From assembly GCF_900290115.1 (NCBI RefSeq), contig NZ_LT985752.1:1-36850 (forward strand): 36,850 nt of DNA, in the 5' to 3' direction. This document shows positions 1-9,305 of the stretch, piece by piece; the first letter of the stretch is position 1, and the number at the start of each line of letters is the position of its first letter. The translations under genes and the position numbers were made by a program. This DNA comes from Alistipes sp. Marseille-P5061. Its GTDB lineage: Bacteria > Bacteroidota > Bacteroidia > Bacteroidales > Rikenellaceae. Under the pieces are notes generated by a model, which searched no databases, was not told the DNA's origin, and saw only the letters and a list, made by a program, of their open reading frames with translations.

Positions 1-103
1 GGAAAGAGGCTGAATCGGAGGGGCGTGCCGGTGTGCGGCGGGGAAAGCAGCAGACGGGCGGGAAAAGGATGGAAGATGGGCGATGGAAGCGGCGGCTGGA
101 AGC

Positions 104-144
104 AAAAAAATCCGGAGGGCGCATGTCGCTCTCCGGATTTTTTT
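104..144. terminator. Bidirectional intrinsic terminator
   Basis: A 14-bp perfect inverted repeat (104-117 with 131-144) starts with seven A and ends with seven T, around a 13-nt loop. It can stop transcripts in both directions: the minus-strand folE transcript and anything entering from the left edge. Confidence 0.85.
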
Positions 145-183
145 ATGATAAGGAATCTGCGGATAAACCGGGCCGCCCCGGTC

Positions 184-238
184 GTTCTGCCGCCGTTCTG
201 CCGCCGTTCTGCCGCCGTTCTGCCGCCGTTCTGCCGCC
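184..238. repeat. 11-bp minisatellite, five copies
   Basis: The unit GTTCTGCCGCC is repeated five times head to tail without a mismatch, then decays into similar C/G-rich sequence up to about 310. The period of 11 is not a multiple of three, and the tract lies between the folE stop codon and the terminator, so it is non-coding 3' untranslated sequence of folE. Confidence 0.9.
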
Positions 239-318
239 GTCCGGGCCGCCGAACTGCGGTCCTCGCCGCCTCGGCTCTTGGTCGTCCTGCCGCCTCCGCT
301 GCCCTTCTGCCCCCCCCG

Positions 319-927
319 CTATCTGTAGCGGTGCGAGATAAGGGTCATGAACTCCTCGCGCGTGCGGTGGTCCGAAAGGAAGATGCCCGTGAAGGCCGAG
401 GTCGTCGTCGCCGAGCCCTGCTTCTCGACCCCCCGCATCTGCATGCACATGTGGCTCGCCTCGATGACCACCGCAACCCCCATCGGGTGGAGCGCCTCCT
501 GGATGCAGTCGCGTATCTGCACCGTCAGCCGCTCCTGGACCTGCAGCCGCCGCGCAAAGCACTCCACCACGCGGGCAATCTTCGAGAGCCCCGTGATGTA
601 GCCGTTGGGGATGTAGGCCACGTGCGCGCGGCCGTAGAAGGGGAGCATGTGGTGCTCGCAGAGCGAATAGAGCTCGATATCCTTGACCAGCACCATCTGC
701 TTGTACTCCTCGCGGAAGGTGGCCGAACGGATAATCTCCAGCGGGTCGGCCTCGTAGCCCTGCGTGAGGAACGACATCGCCTTGGCCACCCGTTCGGGGG
801 TCATGACGAGTCCTTCGCGCGCCGGGTCCTCGCCCAGCAGGCGCAGAATCTCGGCATAGTGGTGTTTGAGCTGCTCGAGCCGCTCGGCGTCGTAGCGCTC
901 CTGCTTCAGATACCGTTTCTCTTCCAT
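319..927 (-). CDS. folE: GTP cyclohydrolase I
   Basis: The 202-residue product should convert GTP to 7,8-dihydroneopterin triphosphate, the first step of tetrahydrofolate (and queuosine/pterin) synthesis in the cytoplasm. The zinc ligands of the family are visible: Cys90 and His93 in LCEHHMLPF, and Cys161 in the CMQMRGV motif. The TPERVAKA helix near residue 43 and the [10 protein letters not shown] segment near 113 are also typical. Length matches the usual 185-225 residues. The gene follows rdgB by 76 bp on the same strand and ends before a minisatellite and a strong terminator, so it is probably the last gene of the HAD-ABC-rdgB-folE run. No own promoter with a TAnnTTTG box was found in the 76-bp gap. 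Confidence 0.96.
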   Translation of the reverse strand: MEEKRYLKQERYDAERLEQLKHHYAEILRLLGEDPAREGLVMTPERVAKAMSFLTQGYEADPLEIIRSATFREEYKQMVLVKDIELYSLCEHHMLPFYGRAHVAYIPNGYITGLSKIARVVECFARRLQVQERLTVQIRDCIQEALHPMGVAVVIEASHMCMQMRGVEKQGSATTTSAFTGIFLSDHRTREEFMTLISHRYR

Positions 928-1003
928 GTCTTCTTCTCTCTTACGTACGTGCGTGTGCCCCCGCCGCCGCGCCTCAGGGGCGCGAAGGGGGCGCTAAGAT
1001 ACC

Positions 1004-1585
1004 CTATTTTTCGATGGAATGCAAGTAGTCGGCCAGTTTGCGGACCGCGCGGGCGCGGTGCGAGACGGCGTTCTTCTGCTCGGTGGTCATCTGGGCGAAG
1101 GTGCGGTCGTAGCCGTCGGGGATGAAGAGCGGGTCGTAGCCGAACCCCTCGCTCCCCTGCTCGTGGTCGATGATGCGCCCCTGGACCACCCCCTCGAAGA
1201 GGTGCTCCTCGCCGCCGAGGAGCAGCGAGATGACCGTGCGGAAGCGCGCCCGGCGGTTCGTCTGCCCCTCGAGGTTGCGGAGCAGCAGGCGGTTGTTGGC
1301 CGCGAAGTCGTGGCCGTCGGTGGCGTAGCGCGCCGAGTGGACCCCCGGGGCGCCCCCCAGCGCCTCGACCTCGAGCCCCGTGTCGTCGGCAAAGCAGTCG
1401 AGGCCCGTGCGTGCGTGGAGGTAGTGGGCCTTCTGCGAGGCGTTGCCCTCGAGCGTCGGCTGCTCCTCGGGAATCTCCTCGTCAACGCCGCAGTCGTGCG
1501 GCGTCACAAGCTCGAACGTGGGGCCCAGGACGGCCTGCACCTCCTTGAGCTTGTGGGCATTGTTGGTTGCAAAGAGTATTTTCAT
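1004..1585 (-). CDS. rdgB: RdgB/HAM1 non-canonical purine NTP pyrophosphatase
   Basis: This 193-residue protein should hydrolyse dITP, ITP and XTP to monophosphates and so keep deaminated purines out of nucleic acids. The N-terminal substrate motif (ATNNAHKLKE), the FADDTGLEVEALGGAPGVHSARYA block and the GFGYDPLF motif define the family; the short C-terminal SHRARA motif is present. I start it at the Met of MKILFATNN rather than at a Met eight codons upstream, because family members begin here and a TAnnTTTG promoter box lies just upstream at 1607-1614. It follows the ABC ATPase by 30 bp and precedes folE by 76 bp on the same strand, which allows both readthrough from upstream and its own promoter. 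Confidence 0.95.
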   Translation of the reverse strand: MKILFATNNAHKLKEVQAVLGPTFELVTPHDCGVDEEIPEEQPTLEGNASQKAHYLHARTGLDCFADDTGLEVEALGGAPGVHSARYATDGHDFAANNRLLLRNLEGQTNRRARFRTVISLLLGGEEHLFEGVVQGRIIDHEQGSEGFGYDPLFIPDGYDRTFAQMTTEQKNAVSHRARAVRKLADYLHSIEK

Positions 1586-1606
1586 CGCTGTCAGTGGTTC
1601 GGGGTA

Positions 1607-1614
1607 CAAAGGTA
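1607..1614 (-). promoter_or_regulatory. -7 promoter box for rdgB
   Basis: The minus strand reads TACCTTTG, an exact match to the Bacteroidetes -7 consensus TAnnTTTG, 22 bp before the rdgB start codon. No TTG was found at the expected 19-20 nt upstream; a TTTG lies only 12 nt upstream, so the -33 element is weak. Confidence 0.55.
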
Positions 1615-1615
1615 A

Positions 1616-2282
<667 letters not shown>

Positions 2283-2299
<17 letters not shown>

Positions 2300-3578
2300 G
2301 GAGGTAACGGTTGAGGTTGCGCTCGGCGCGCAGGCCGTAGCGGACAAGCAGCACGAGCGAGACGGGCAGCAGCGGCGGCAGCAGGAAGCCGATGAGGCCG
2401 AAGAGCATGACCGTCGAGGCGACGGGGCGCGGCTCGTCGGGGTCGTAGAGGGCGTATTTGGCCAGCACGGCGTAGAGCAGCACGAGCGTCGAGAAGGCGA
2501 GCCAGAGGGCTGCGACCCAGGCTGCGCGGGGGTGCAGGAGTGCGGCGGCGAGGGCGAAGGGGGCCGTGGCGAGGAGGTAGTTGCGCAGCGCCTCGAAGAC
2601 CTTGCGGGCCAGCAGGCGGCCGCTCTCCAGCTCGGGGAGGAGCAGCAGGGCGAGGGGTTCGTTGCGGGTGTAGCACTCGACGGCGGCCAGTGCCGTGAAG
2701 CCCAGGTAGATGAAGCTCCAGTAGGGGACGGCGGCCAGAAGGAGCGCCCCGAGGGCCAGCAGGAGCGTGGCGATGCGGTGGCGGCGCAGCGTGGCGCACC
2801 ACTCGGGCGACCAGCCGAGCCAGCCGATGCGCAGCAGGCTGCGGTGGCGCAGGGCGGCGCCGCGGCGGGGAAGCAGGGCGGCCGTCGGTGCGGCGGCCTG
2901 GAGAACCAGGGCGTGCCAGGGGTGGCCGGCGGCGAGGAGCAGCAGCGAGGCGGGCAGCAGCAGCAGGTGGCAGTCGTACCACGCCCCGAGGCGCGGGCGG
3001 CGCAGCAGGAGGTTCATCAGCAGCGTGTCGCGGCGCGTGAGCTGGAAGCGCACCACAAGGGCGGCGGCGATGAGGGCGGCCCAGAGGGGGTGTGCGGCGG
3101 CTACGGCGAAGAAGAGGGCGGCGATGCCCGCCGCGAAGAGGAGCACCACCGGGAGGAACCACCCCACGCTGCGGAGCCAGCGTGCGGCCAGCCGCAGCCG
3201 GAGCCTGCCGAGCGAGAGGTCGGAGCGGAAGAGGGGCGTGTCGGGCGTTGCGGGGGTTGCCGGAGCTGGGGGCGCTGCGGGAGCTGCGGGGTTGGAGGGC
3301 GCTGCCGGGTCCGAAGGCGCCGCCGGGACCGGGGAGTTGGCCGGAGCGGAAGCGCTGGCCGGGGCATTTGCAGCCGGTGCTGTCTCCCGGGTAGCCGGGG
3401 CGGCGGATTTAACGCTCGGTGCCGAGGTGTTTGCGGCCGGGGCTGTTTCCCGGGCGGACAGGGCCGGGGCGGACGGTCGGATGGTCGGGGTCGGTTCCTG
3501 GGCGGCGGATTTGGCGGCCGGGGCCGGTGTCGGTTCCGTTTCCGGGGCGGCGGATATGTCGGGCGTGGGGCTTTTCAT
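2283..3578 (-). CDS. ABC-type permease with a long Pro/Ala-rich N-terminal extension
   Basis: The 431-residue product has two parts. Residues 1-116 are almost entirely Ala, Pro, Thr and Ser, with the peptide RETAPAAN and similar strings repeated. Residues 117-431 hold about nine hydrophobic segments separated by Arg-rich loops, as expected of an inner-membrane permease subunit. The gene starts 3 bp after the HAD stop codon and overlaps the ATPase gene by 17 bp, so it is the membrane partner of that ATPase. No ATG, GTG or TTG near residue 117 offers an alternative start, so the extension is probably translated. It would lie in the cytoplasm or periplasm, depending on topology. No specific permease family is recognised. 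Confidence 0.75.
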
Positions 3579-3581
3579 GGC

Positions 3582-4424
3582 TTACTTGACCACTTCGAGC
3601 TGCTCGAGGCGGTGGTCCACCACAATCTTGTCGATGATGGTCTTCACCAGAATGTCCATCTCCGACCCCTCCGTATAGTCGGCCGGGCAGACGTGGCTCA
3701 CGCGGTTGTCGTGGATGAGCGAGCCCAGCTCGCGCCGAGCTCCCTTCTGCTCGGGGTTGTAGACCGCGATGGAGTGGCCCCCCGAGCTCTTGACCAGCCG
3801 CATGCAGGGGATGTCGGTGGTGCCGTCGCCCACGTATATCATCCGCTTGAAGGGGACCGGACGCTCGTTCTCGGGGATGTAGCGGTTGACCAGCTTCGAG
3901 TCGAAGACCGACTCGACCCCCTTGTTGATTTTGAAGATGAACTGCGTCTTGTTGGTATAGTTGACCGCCACGGCGGGCCAGTAGGCGATGCCGTCGACGT
4001 CGTAGAGGAACGAGCAGGCGTAGATTTTGCGGAACTCGTGGGCGATTTCCGTTCCCTCGATAATCTCCTTGAGCCCCGAGGAGTTGATGTAGTGGAGGAT
4101 GCGCACGCCGTGCCGCTCGCCGTAGCGGTTGATGCGGCCGAACCAGTCGCGCACGCCCGGATAGAGCGAGACGCGCCGCCCCGACTCCTGGAAGGCCTCG
4201 CGGCGCAGCGAGAGCCCCTTGGACTTCGCCTCCTGAATCATGCGGGCCATGTAGGTGAGCACCATGTCGGCATCCTGCTCCTCGGCCAGCGAGTTGGCCT
4301 CCGACCAGAACTCCTTGTTGCTCTTGCCCACGGCCGGAATGAAGTCATACTCTTGCATGTTGCCGGGCGAGAGCGTGCCGTCGAAATCGTAAATCAGGGC
4401 AATGGTGATGCTTGTCTGTTCCAT
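3582..4424 (-). CDS. HAD-superfamily phosphatase
   Basis: The 280-residue protein carries all four HAD motifs. Motif I is IYDFDGTLSP (nucleophile Asp13, acid/base Asp15), motif II is the serine in INSSGLKE, motif III is a lysine in the NKTQFIFKINKG segment, and motif IV is GDGTTDIPCM. Such enzymes hydrolyse small phosphomonoesters in the cytoplasm; the substrate cannot be read from the sequence. It is the first gene of a minus-strand run and lies 3 bp upstream of the ABC permease. A TATATTTG box at 4613-4620 would give a leader of about 180 nt made of short GC-rich direct repeats (for example GGGCTCCTCCGGT at 4467 and 4529). Confidence 0.85.
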   Translation of the reverse strand: MEQTSITIALIYDFDGTLSPGNMQEYDFIPAVGKSNKEFWSEANSLAEEQDADMVLTYMARMIQEAKSKGLSLRREAFQESGRRVSLYPGVRDWFGRINRYGERHGVRILHYINSSGLKEIIEGTEIAHEFRKIYACSFLYDVDGIAYWPAVAVNYTNKTQFIFKINKGVESVFDSKLVNRYIPENERPVPFKRMIYVGDGTTDIPCMRLVKSSGGHSIAVYNPEQKGARRELGSLIHDNRVSHVCPADYTEGSEMDILVKTIIDKIVVDHRLEQLEVVK

Positions 4425-4612
4425 GGCTGCATGTGTTTTGGGTGCGGGCGCCGGGTGGCTCCTTCCGGGCTCCTCCGGTTCTCTTTACGGGCTTTTCCAG
4501 TGCCGGCCCGGGCATTTCCGGTGCTCCGTTTGGGCTCCTCCGGTGTCCTTTGCGGGTCCTTCCGGTTGTCGGCCCGGGCGTCGGGACCCCGGCAGGGCGC
4601 ACGTACAATGTC

Positions 4613-4620
4613 CAAATATA
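4613..4620 (-). promoter_or_regulatory. -7 promoter box of the HAD-ABC operon
   Basis: The minus strand reads TATATTTG, matching TAnnTTTG. It lies 14 bp from the plus-strand box of the nitroreductase, forming a tight divergent promoter pair. A clear -33 TTG was not found. Confidence 0.5.
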
Positions 4621-4633
4621 CGGAAAAAATCGC

Positions 4634-4641
4634 TACATTTG
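4634..4641 (+). promoter_or_regulatory. -7 promoter box of the nitroreductase gene
   Basis: TACATTTG matches the Bacteroidetes -7 consensus and lies 33 bp before the nitroreductase ATG. It predicts transcription starting near 4648. Confidence 0.55.
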
Positions 4642-4673
4642 TGTGAACGAACCCGTAAAAGAGAACAGATACC

Positions 4674-5201
4674 ATGGAATTCAAGACTTTGCTCGAAAAA
4701 CGCCGCAGCGTGCGCAAGTTCGCGCCCACGGCCGTGCCCTCCGAGGTGGTCGACCGGCTGCTTGCCGAGACCCTCGGAGCCCCCTCGTCGCGCAATTCGC
4801 GCTCGACGCGGCTGCTCGTGGTCGACGACCCCGAGGTGGTGGCCCGCATGGCCTCGATGCGCGACTACGGCTCGGCCTTCATGAAGGGGGCGCCGCTGGC
4901 CATCGTCGTGCTGGGCGACACGGCCTGCAGCGACCTGTGGCGCATCAATGCCGCCATCTCGGCGACGGTGCTCCACCTGGCCTGCGTCGACGAGGGGCTC
5001 GCCTCGTGCTGGGTCCACATCGACGGACGTCCCCGCCTCAAGGCGGAGCCTCAGGGGGAGTCGGCGGCCGACTATCTGCGGACGTTCCTCCCCATTCCCG
5101 AGGGGTGCGAACCGCTCTGCGCGCTGGCCATCGGCTATTCGGACTTCGTGCCGGCGCCGCTGCCCGAGGCCGACGACAGCAGCCGCATCATCCGCCTCTG
5201 A
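4674..5201 (+). CDS. Nitroreductase-family flavoprotein
   Basis: The 175-residue protein belongs to the FMN-dependent nitroreductase family, which transfers hydride from NAD(P)H to nitro groups, quinones or other acceptors. The N-terminal FMN-phosphate motif RRSVRKF (residues 10-16), the LGAPSSRNSRS loop near 34-44 and the C-terminal ALAIGY strand are visible. Length is at the short end for the family, as in the small Bacteroidetes members. It stands alone, divergent from the HAD-ABC run and convergent with recJ. The physiological substrate cannot be predicted. Confidence 0.9.
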   Translation: MEFKTLLEKRRSVRKFAPTAVPSEVVDRLLAETLGAPSSRNSRSTRLLVVDDPEVVARMASMRDYGSAFMKGAPLAIVVLGDTACSDLWRINAAISATVLHLACVDEGLASCWVHIDGRPRLKAEPQGESAADYLRTFLPIPEGCEPLCALAIGYSDFVPAPLPEADDSSRIIRL

Positions 5202-5459
5202 GCCGGGGCACCGGGGCGGTCGGAGCGGCCCGGGGACGCTGTGTTGAGGAGCTGCCGGAAGACCGGGACGGCGCTGCGTTGCGCGTTGCGCGATGCCCGG
5301 GGGCCGAAGCTGTGGCCGGAGTGATTGCCGGGGCTGCCGGATGGCGCTGCGTTGCGCGGTAGCTGAAATGGTTGCCCCTGCTTTGCAGCCGCAACCCGGC
5401 GGCGTGTCCGGGCGGCTGCGGGATACTCCCCTGCCGGTACGCCCGGGCGGCATCTATCG
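5202..5459. repeat. GC-rich spacer with short direct repeats
   Basis: This non-coding spacer between the nitroreductase and the shared terminator contains a 16-bp exact direct repeat, GGCGCTGCGTTGCGCG, at 5270-5285 and 5343-5358, and several degenerate copies of CGGGGC-type words. No gene or promoter box was seen. Confidence 0.6.
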
Positions 5460-5500
5460 AAAACGAGAGCCGACCTCACCATGAGGTCGGCTCCCGTTTT
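5460..5500. terminator. Bidirectional terminator between nitroreductase and recJ
   Basis: A 12-bp perfect stem (5467-5478 with 5482-5493) with a 3-nt loop is flanked by AAAACG on the left and CGTTTT on the right. It suits both converging transcripts. Confidence 0.85.
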
Positions 5501-5536
5501 GTCCGCTTCTGTCGGAGGCTCCGGCGGCGCTCTCCC

Positions 5537-7303
5537 CTATCGGTTGAGCACCGGCTTGATGTCCTTGATGCGCAGCTGCGTGGTGACGTTGCCCCGGTAG
5601 TGGTTCTCGACAATCTGGTAGCAGACGTCGATGGGACGCCCCGAACGGCACCACTCGTAGTGCGTCGGCTGCTGGAAGGCGATGGTTTGCATCGTCGTGT
5701 TGGGCTTCTGCCGCTGCATGAGGTCCATGCGCAGGTGCTCGCAGTCCATCCCCACCAGCTTCACCTCGCCGTGGTTGATGACCCCGTAGGTGACGAAGAC
5801 CGGCGCCGTGTTGCCCGGCCCGAAGGGCTGGAAGCGGTTGAGCGCCGCACGGAACGCCGGCGTGATGTCCGAGAAGAGCAGCTCGCTGTCGATGTCCACC
5901 TGGGGGACGAGCATCTGCGGGTCGATGTTCTCCTCGACGAAGGCGTTGAACCGCCGCGTGAACTCCTCGACATTCTCGGGCTTCATCGTGAGCCCCGCGG
6001 CGTAGGTGTGGCCGCCGAAGTTCTCCAACAGGTCCGAGCACGACTCGACCGCCTGGTAGAGGTCGAAGCCCGGCACCGAACGGGCCGAACCCGTCACGAA
6101 GCCGTTGCTCATCGTCAGCACCACCGTCGGGCGGTAGTAGGTCTCAATCAGCCGCGAGGCGACGATGCCCACGATGCCCTTCATCCACTTGGGGTTGTAG
6201 ATGACGGTGCTCTTGCGCGCCTTGAGCTCGGGGTTGCGCTCGATGTAGTCGTGCGCCTCCTGCGTCACCGAGCGGTCAATCGACTTGCGGTCCTGGTTGT
6301 AGGCGTCGATGACGTTGCCGAACTCCTGGGCCACCCGCTCGTTGCCCTCGATGAGCAGCTCGACGGCGGCATGGCCCCCCGAGGGCGAGGCGTTCTCGTC
6401 GTTCTCGTCCATGCGCATGCGCCCGGCGGCGTTGATGCGCGGCCCGATTTTGAAGACGATGTCGTCGATGGTGATGTTGTGCTTGTCCAGTCCGCAGATT
6501 TTGATAATCGAGAGCAGCCCCTTCGACGGTTCGCGGTTGAGGTTGATGAGCCCGTAGTGGGCCAGAATGCGGTTCTCCCCTACCAGCGGCACGATGTCCG
6601 AGGCGATGCTCACCACCAGCAGGTCCATCAGCGGACGAATCTGCTCGAAGGGCATGTGGTTCTTCTGGGCATAGGCCTGAACCAGCTTGAAGCCCACCCC
6701 GCAGCCCGACAGCTCGTCGAAGGGGTAGGTGCAGTCGACCCGCTTGGGGTCCAGTACAGCCACGGCCTGCGGTATTTCGTCGGCCGGGAGATGGTGGTCG
6801 CAGATGATGAAATCCACGCCTTTCTGCTTCGCATAGACTACTTTTTCCGTGGCTTTGATGCCACAGTCCAACGCGATGATGAGTCCTACGCCCTTGCGGG
6901 CCGCATGGTCGATTCCCTTGATGGATATGCCGTAGCCTTCGGTATACCGGTCGGGAATGTAGAACGTCAGGTTCTTGTGTCCGATGTGGCGGAGGAATTT
7001 GTAGACCAGCGCCACGGCCGTGCAGCCGTCGACGTCGTAGTCGCCGTAGACCATGATTTTCTCGTGGTTGCGGACGGCCTGCTCGACGCGCGCGACCGCC
7101 TTGTCCATGTCCTTCATCAGGAAGGGGTCATGGAGGTCGGCCAGGCTCGGTTTGAAGAACTTCTCAGCCTTCTCAAGTGTGTCTATGCCTCTCTGTACGA
7201 GTAGATTCGCCAGCACGGGAGAGAGCTTCAGCGCCGATGCGAGCATCGCTACCGTCGCGGGGTCTCCCTGCGGTTTCACTACCCATCGTTTTTCCATGGG
7301 CAT
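5537..7303 (-). CDS. recJ: Single-stranded-DNA-specific exonuclease RecJ
   Basis: The 588-residue protein is a DHH-family 5'-3' single-strand exonuclease acting in recombination repair and mismatch repair. Metal-binding motifs are in place: YGDYDVDG (Asp88, Asp90, Asp92), ALDCG near 145-148, and DHH at residues 169-171. The later GGHAAVE and SARSVPGFDL blocks (DHHA1) and the C-terminal beta-barrel (OB-like) region are present. Length is normal. Two in-frame Met codons (7303 and 7297) are possible starts. The gene begins 8 bp after the lipB stop, so it is cotranscribed with lipA and lipB, an association without obvious functional logic. A bidirectional terminator follows at 5460-5500. Confidence 0.95.
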   Translation of the reverse strand: MPMEKRWVVKPQGDPATVAMLASALKLSPVLANLLVQRGIDTLEKAEKFFKPSLADLHDPFLMKDMDKAVARVEQAVRNHEKIMVYGDYDVDGCTAVALVYKFLRHIGHKNLTFYIPDRYTEGYGISIKGIDHAARKGVGLIIALDCGIKATEKVVYAKQKGVDFIICDHHLPADEIPQAVAVLDPKRVDCTYPFDELSGCGVGFKLVQAYAQKNHMPFEQIRPLMDLLVVSIASDIVPLVGENRILAHYGLINLNREPSKGLLSIIKICGLDKHNITIDDIVFKIGPRINAAGRMRMDENDENASPSGGHAAVELLIEGNERVAQEFGNVIDAYNQDRKSIDRSVTQEAHDYIERNPELKARKSTVIYNPKWMKGIVGIVASRLIETYYRPTVVLTMSNGFVTGSARSVPGFDLYQAVESCSDLLENFGGHTYAAGLTMKPENVEEFTRRFNAFVEENIDPQMLVPQVDIDSELLFSDITPAFRAALNRFQPFGPGNTAPVFVTYGVINHGEVKLVGMDCEHLRMDLMQRQKPNTTMQTIAFQQPTHYEWCRSGRPIDVCYQIVENHYRGNVTTQLRIKDIKPVLNR

Positions 7304-7311
7304 ACGTTCTG

Positions 7312-8361
7312 TTATTTATATATTTCAACATTCAATATCTCACTTAAGCTCTTCGCGACGAGGGCTTTGACCTCCTCCATCGCAATCGTGCGGCCGGTTT
7401 CGCGCTCGAGCGACGTGGCGCCCCGGTCGCGGAATCCGCACGGATTGATGCGCTCGAACCACCTCAGGTCGGTCGATACGTTGAGCGCGAAGCCGTGCAT
7501 GGTTATATAACGGGACGAGCGCACTCCTATTGCGCAGAGCTTGCGCGTCGGGCCGTCGGCCGCCGTGCCGATGCACCGGGCGGCTCCCTCCGCTGCGTCC
7601 TCTTTTGCGGTTGCTGCGTCCTCCGTTGCGGTTGCTGCGTCCTCCGTTGCGGTCGCTGCGCCTTCGGTTGTTGTTGCTGCGGCCTCCGTTGCTGTTGCGG
7701 CTGCCGGGGCGGCTCCGTAGTCGGTGCCGGCTCCGAGCCAGACGCCCGAAGCGCCGGCGATGCGACCCGTGCGGAGGCCGTAGTGCGCCGCCACGCGGAT
7801 GACGCACTCCTCGAGCGCCTCGATGTAGGCGCGCAGCCCGATGCCCAGCCGCTCGAGGTCGAGAATCGGATAGACGACCAGCTGTCCCGGACCGTGGAAG
7901 GTGATGTCGCCTCCGCGGTCGATGTGGTAGAACTGCGCCCCGAGCCGCTCGAGCATTTCGCGCCCGACGAGCAGGTTCTCGGCATGGCCGCTCTTGCCCA
8001 GCGTATAGACCGGCGGATGCTCGACCAGCAGCAGCGTGCCGACATCCTCTGCGCCAGCCTCGACTGCTTTGGCGGCCCCGGCCTGCGGCATTGTTGCGGC
8101 AGCTCCGGCCAGCGATTCCGCTCCGGCCTCTTCTGCGTCCCCGGCATGCTGCCCTTCTGCGGCTCCGGCGTGCTGCCCTTCTGCGGCTTTGGCCTGTTCT
8201 GCTGCTGTGGCGTGCTGCCCTCCGGCGGCTTTGGCCTGTTCGGCTGCCGCGGCGCTGCGGGCTGCACCCTTTGCTGCGAGCAGGGCGTCGAAGAACTGCC
8301 GCTGGAGGTCCCAGCAGCGGCCGTAGTCCATCGACCCGAGGTCGCGCAAACGGAGTCTCAT
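7312..8361 (-). CDS. lipB: Octanoyltransferase LipB with two Ala-rich insertions
   Basis: LipB moves octanoate from acyl carrier protein to the lipoyl domains of dehydrogenase complexes and GcvH. The conserved core is complete: LVEHPPVYTLG (112-122), RGGDITFHGPGQLV (149-162), the catalytic lysine Lys274 in RKLCAIG, HGFALNV (289-295) and catalytic Cys308 in INPCGF. At 349 residues it is about 120 longer than a usual LipB (210-240). The excess is two low-complexity blocks: residues 32-106 (repeats of EQAKAAEGQHA type) and 211-271 (a seven-residue ATATEDA repeat coded by 21-bp DNA repeats). The second block interrupts the strand pair just before the catalytic lysine. Both are in frame, so the gene is intact. 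It starts 2 bp after lipA. Confidence 0.93.
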   Translation of the reverse strand: MRLRLRDLGSMDYGRCWDLQRQFFDALLAAKGAARSAAAAEQAKAAGGQHATAAEQAKAAEGQHAGAAEGQHAGDAEEAGAESLAGAAATMPQAGAAKAVEAGAEDVGTLLLVEHPPVYTLGKSGHAENLLVGREMLERLGAQFYHIDRGGDITFHGPGQLVVYPILDLERLGIGLRAYIEALEECVIRVAAHYGLRTGRIAGASGVWLGAGTDYGAAPAAATATEAAATTTEGAATATEDAATATEDAATAKEDAAEGAARCIGTAADGPTRKLCAIGVRSSRYITMHGFALNVSTDLRWFERINPCGFRDRGATSLERETGRTIAMEEVKALVAKSLSEILNVEIYK

Positions 8362-8363
8362 CG

Positions 8364-9248
8364 CTACAAACTTTTCACACTGCGGAGTGCCTCCTCAGCC
8401 AGATACGACGACCGCACCAACGGCGCGCTCGCGCAGTAGCTGAATCCCATCTCCAGCGCTTGAAGTCTGTACCATTCGAATTTTTGGGGAGTTACGTACG
8501 CCGCTACGGGGTAATGCTCCAGCGTCGGTCGAAGGTACTGACCAAGCGTTACAATCTTCACACCCACATCGCGCAAATCGCGCAGGGTCTGCAATACTTC
8601 ACCATCGCTCTCGCCAAGTCCTACCATCAGTCCGCTCTTGGTCGTGGCCCCCTGCCGGGCAAGGATGCGCAACGTTTCGAGGCTCGTACGGTAACGTGCC
8701 CGCGAGCGTACGACGGGAGTAAGTCGTTCGACGGTTTCGATGTTGTGCCCGATGATGTCGGGCCCGGATGCGACGATGGTGGCCAGATGTTCGGCCTGCG
8801 CATCCAAATCGGGAATAAGGAGCTCAATTGCGGCGCCGGGCACCTCCTTGCGGATGGCCTCGACGGTGCGGGCCCAGTGTTGGGCTCCGCCGTCCGGCAG
8901 GTCGTCCCGTGTGACGGAGGTAACGACGACATACCTCAGCTGCATGAGCCGCACGCTCTCCGCAACCTGCTGCGGTTCGGAGGGGTCGGGCGGTGCCGGA
9001 TGTCCGGTCCGGGTGGCGCAGAAACGGCAGCCCCGCGTGCAGATGTCGCCCAGAATCATGAAGGTAGCCGTACGACGGCTCCAGCACTCGGCCTTGTTGG
9101 GGCAGAGTCCGCTGCTGCAAATCGTATGCAGTCCATGTTCCCGGACGATGCGCTGCACTTCGGCGTATTGGGCCGTGCGGTGAAGGCGAATCTTCAGCCA
9201 ATCGGGTTTTTTCAGCACATCGACCTTGTTGTCATACAACTTCGGCAT
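8364..9248 (-). CDS. lipA: Lipoyl synthase LipA
   Basis: LipA is a radical SAM enzyme that inserts two sulfurs into protein-bound octanoyl groups, following LipB. The auxiliary [4Fe-4S] cysteines are Cys44, Cys49 and Cys55 (CSSGLCPNKAEC), the radical SAM cysteines are Cys70, Cys74 and Cys77 (CTRGCRFC), and the C-terminal RSSY motif that ligates the auxiliary cluster is present. The 294-residue length is normal. It is the first gene of lipA-lipB-recJ and has a good promoter at 9275-9305, giving a short leader. Unlike LipB it has no insertion. Confidence 0.97.
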   Translation of the reverse strand: MPKLYDNKVDVLKKPDWLKIRLHRTAQYAEVQRIVREHGLHTICSSGLCPNKAECWSRRTATFMILGDICTRGCRFCATRTGHPAPPDPSEPQQVAESVRLMQLRYVVVTSVTRDDLPDGGAQHWARTVEAIRKEVPGAAIELLIPDLDAQAEHLATIVASGPDIIGHNIETVERLTPVVRSRARYRTSLETLRILARQGATTKSGLMVGLGESDGEVLQTLRDLRDVGVKIVTLGQYLRPTLEHYPVAAYVTPQKFEWYRLQALEMGFSYCASAPLVRSSYLAEEALRSVKSL

Positions 9249-9274
9249 TTAAGTTCATTATTTTCCAATTGATG

Positions 9275-9305
9275 CAAAAATAAAAAAATAATCCATGAAA
9301 AGCAA
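9275..9305 (-). promoter_or_regulatory. Promoter of lipA-lipB-recJ
   Basis: On the minus strand TTG (9303-9305) is followed after 20 nt by TATTTTTG (9275-9282), an exact fit to the Bacteroidetes sigma-ABfr promoter. The lipA start codon lies 26 bp downstream. Confidence 0.75.
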
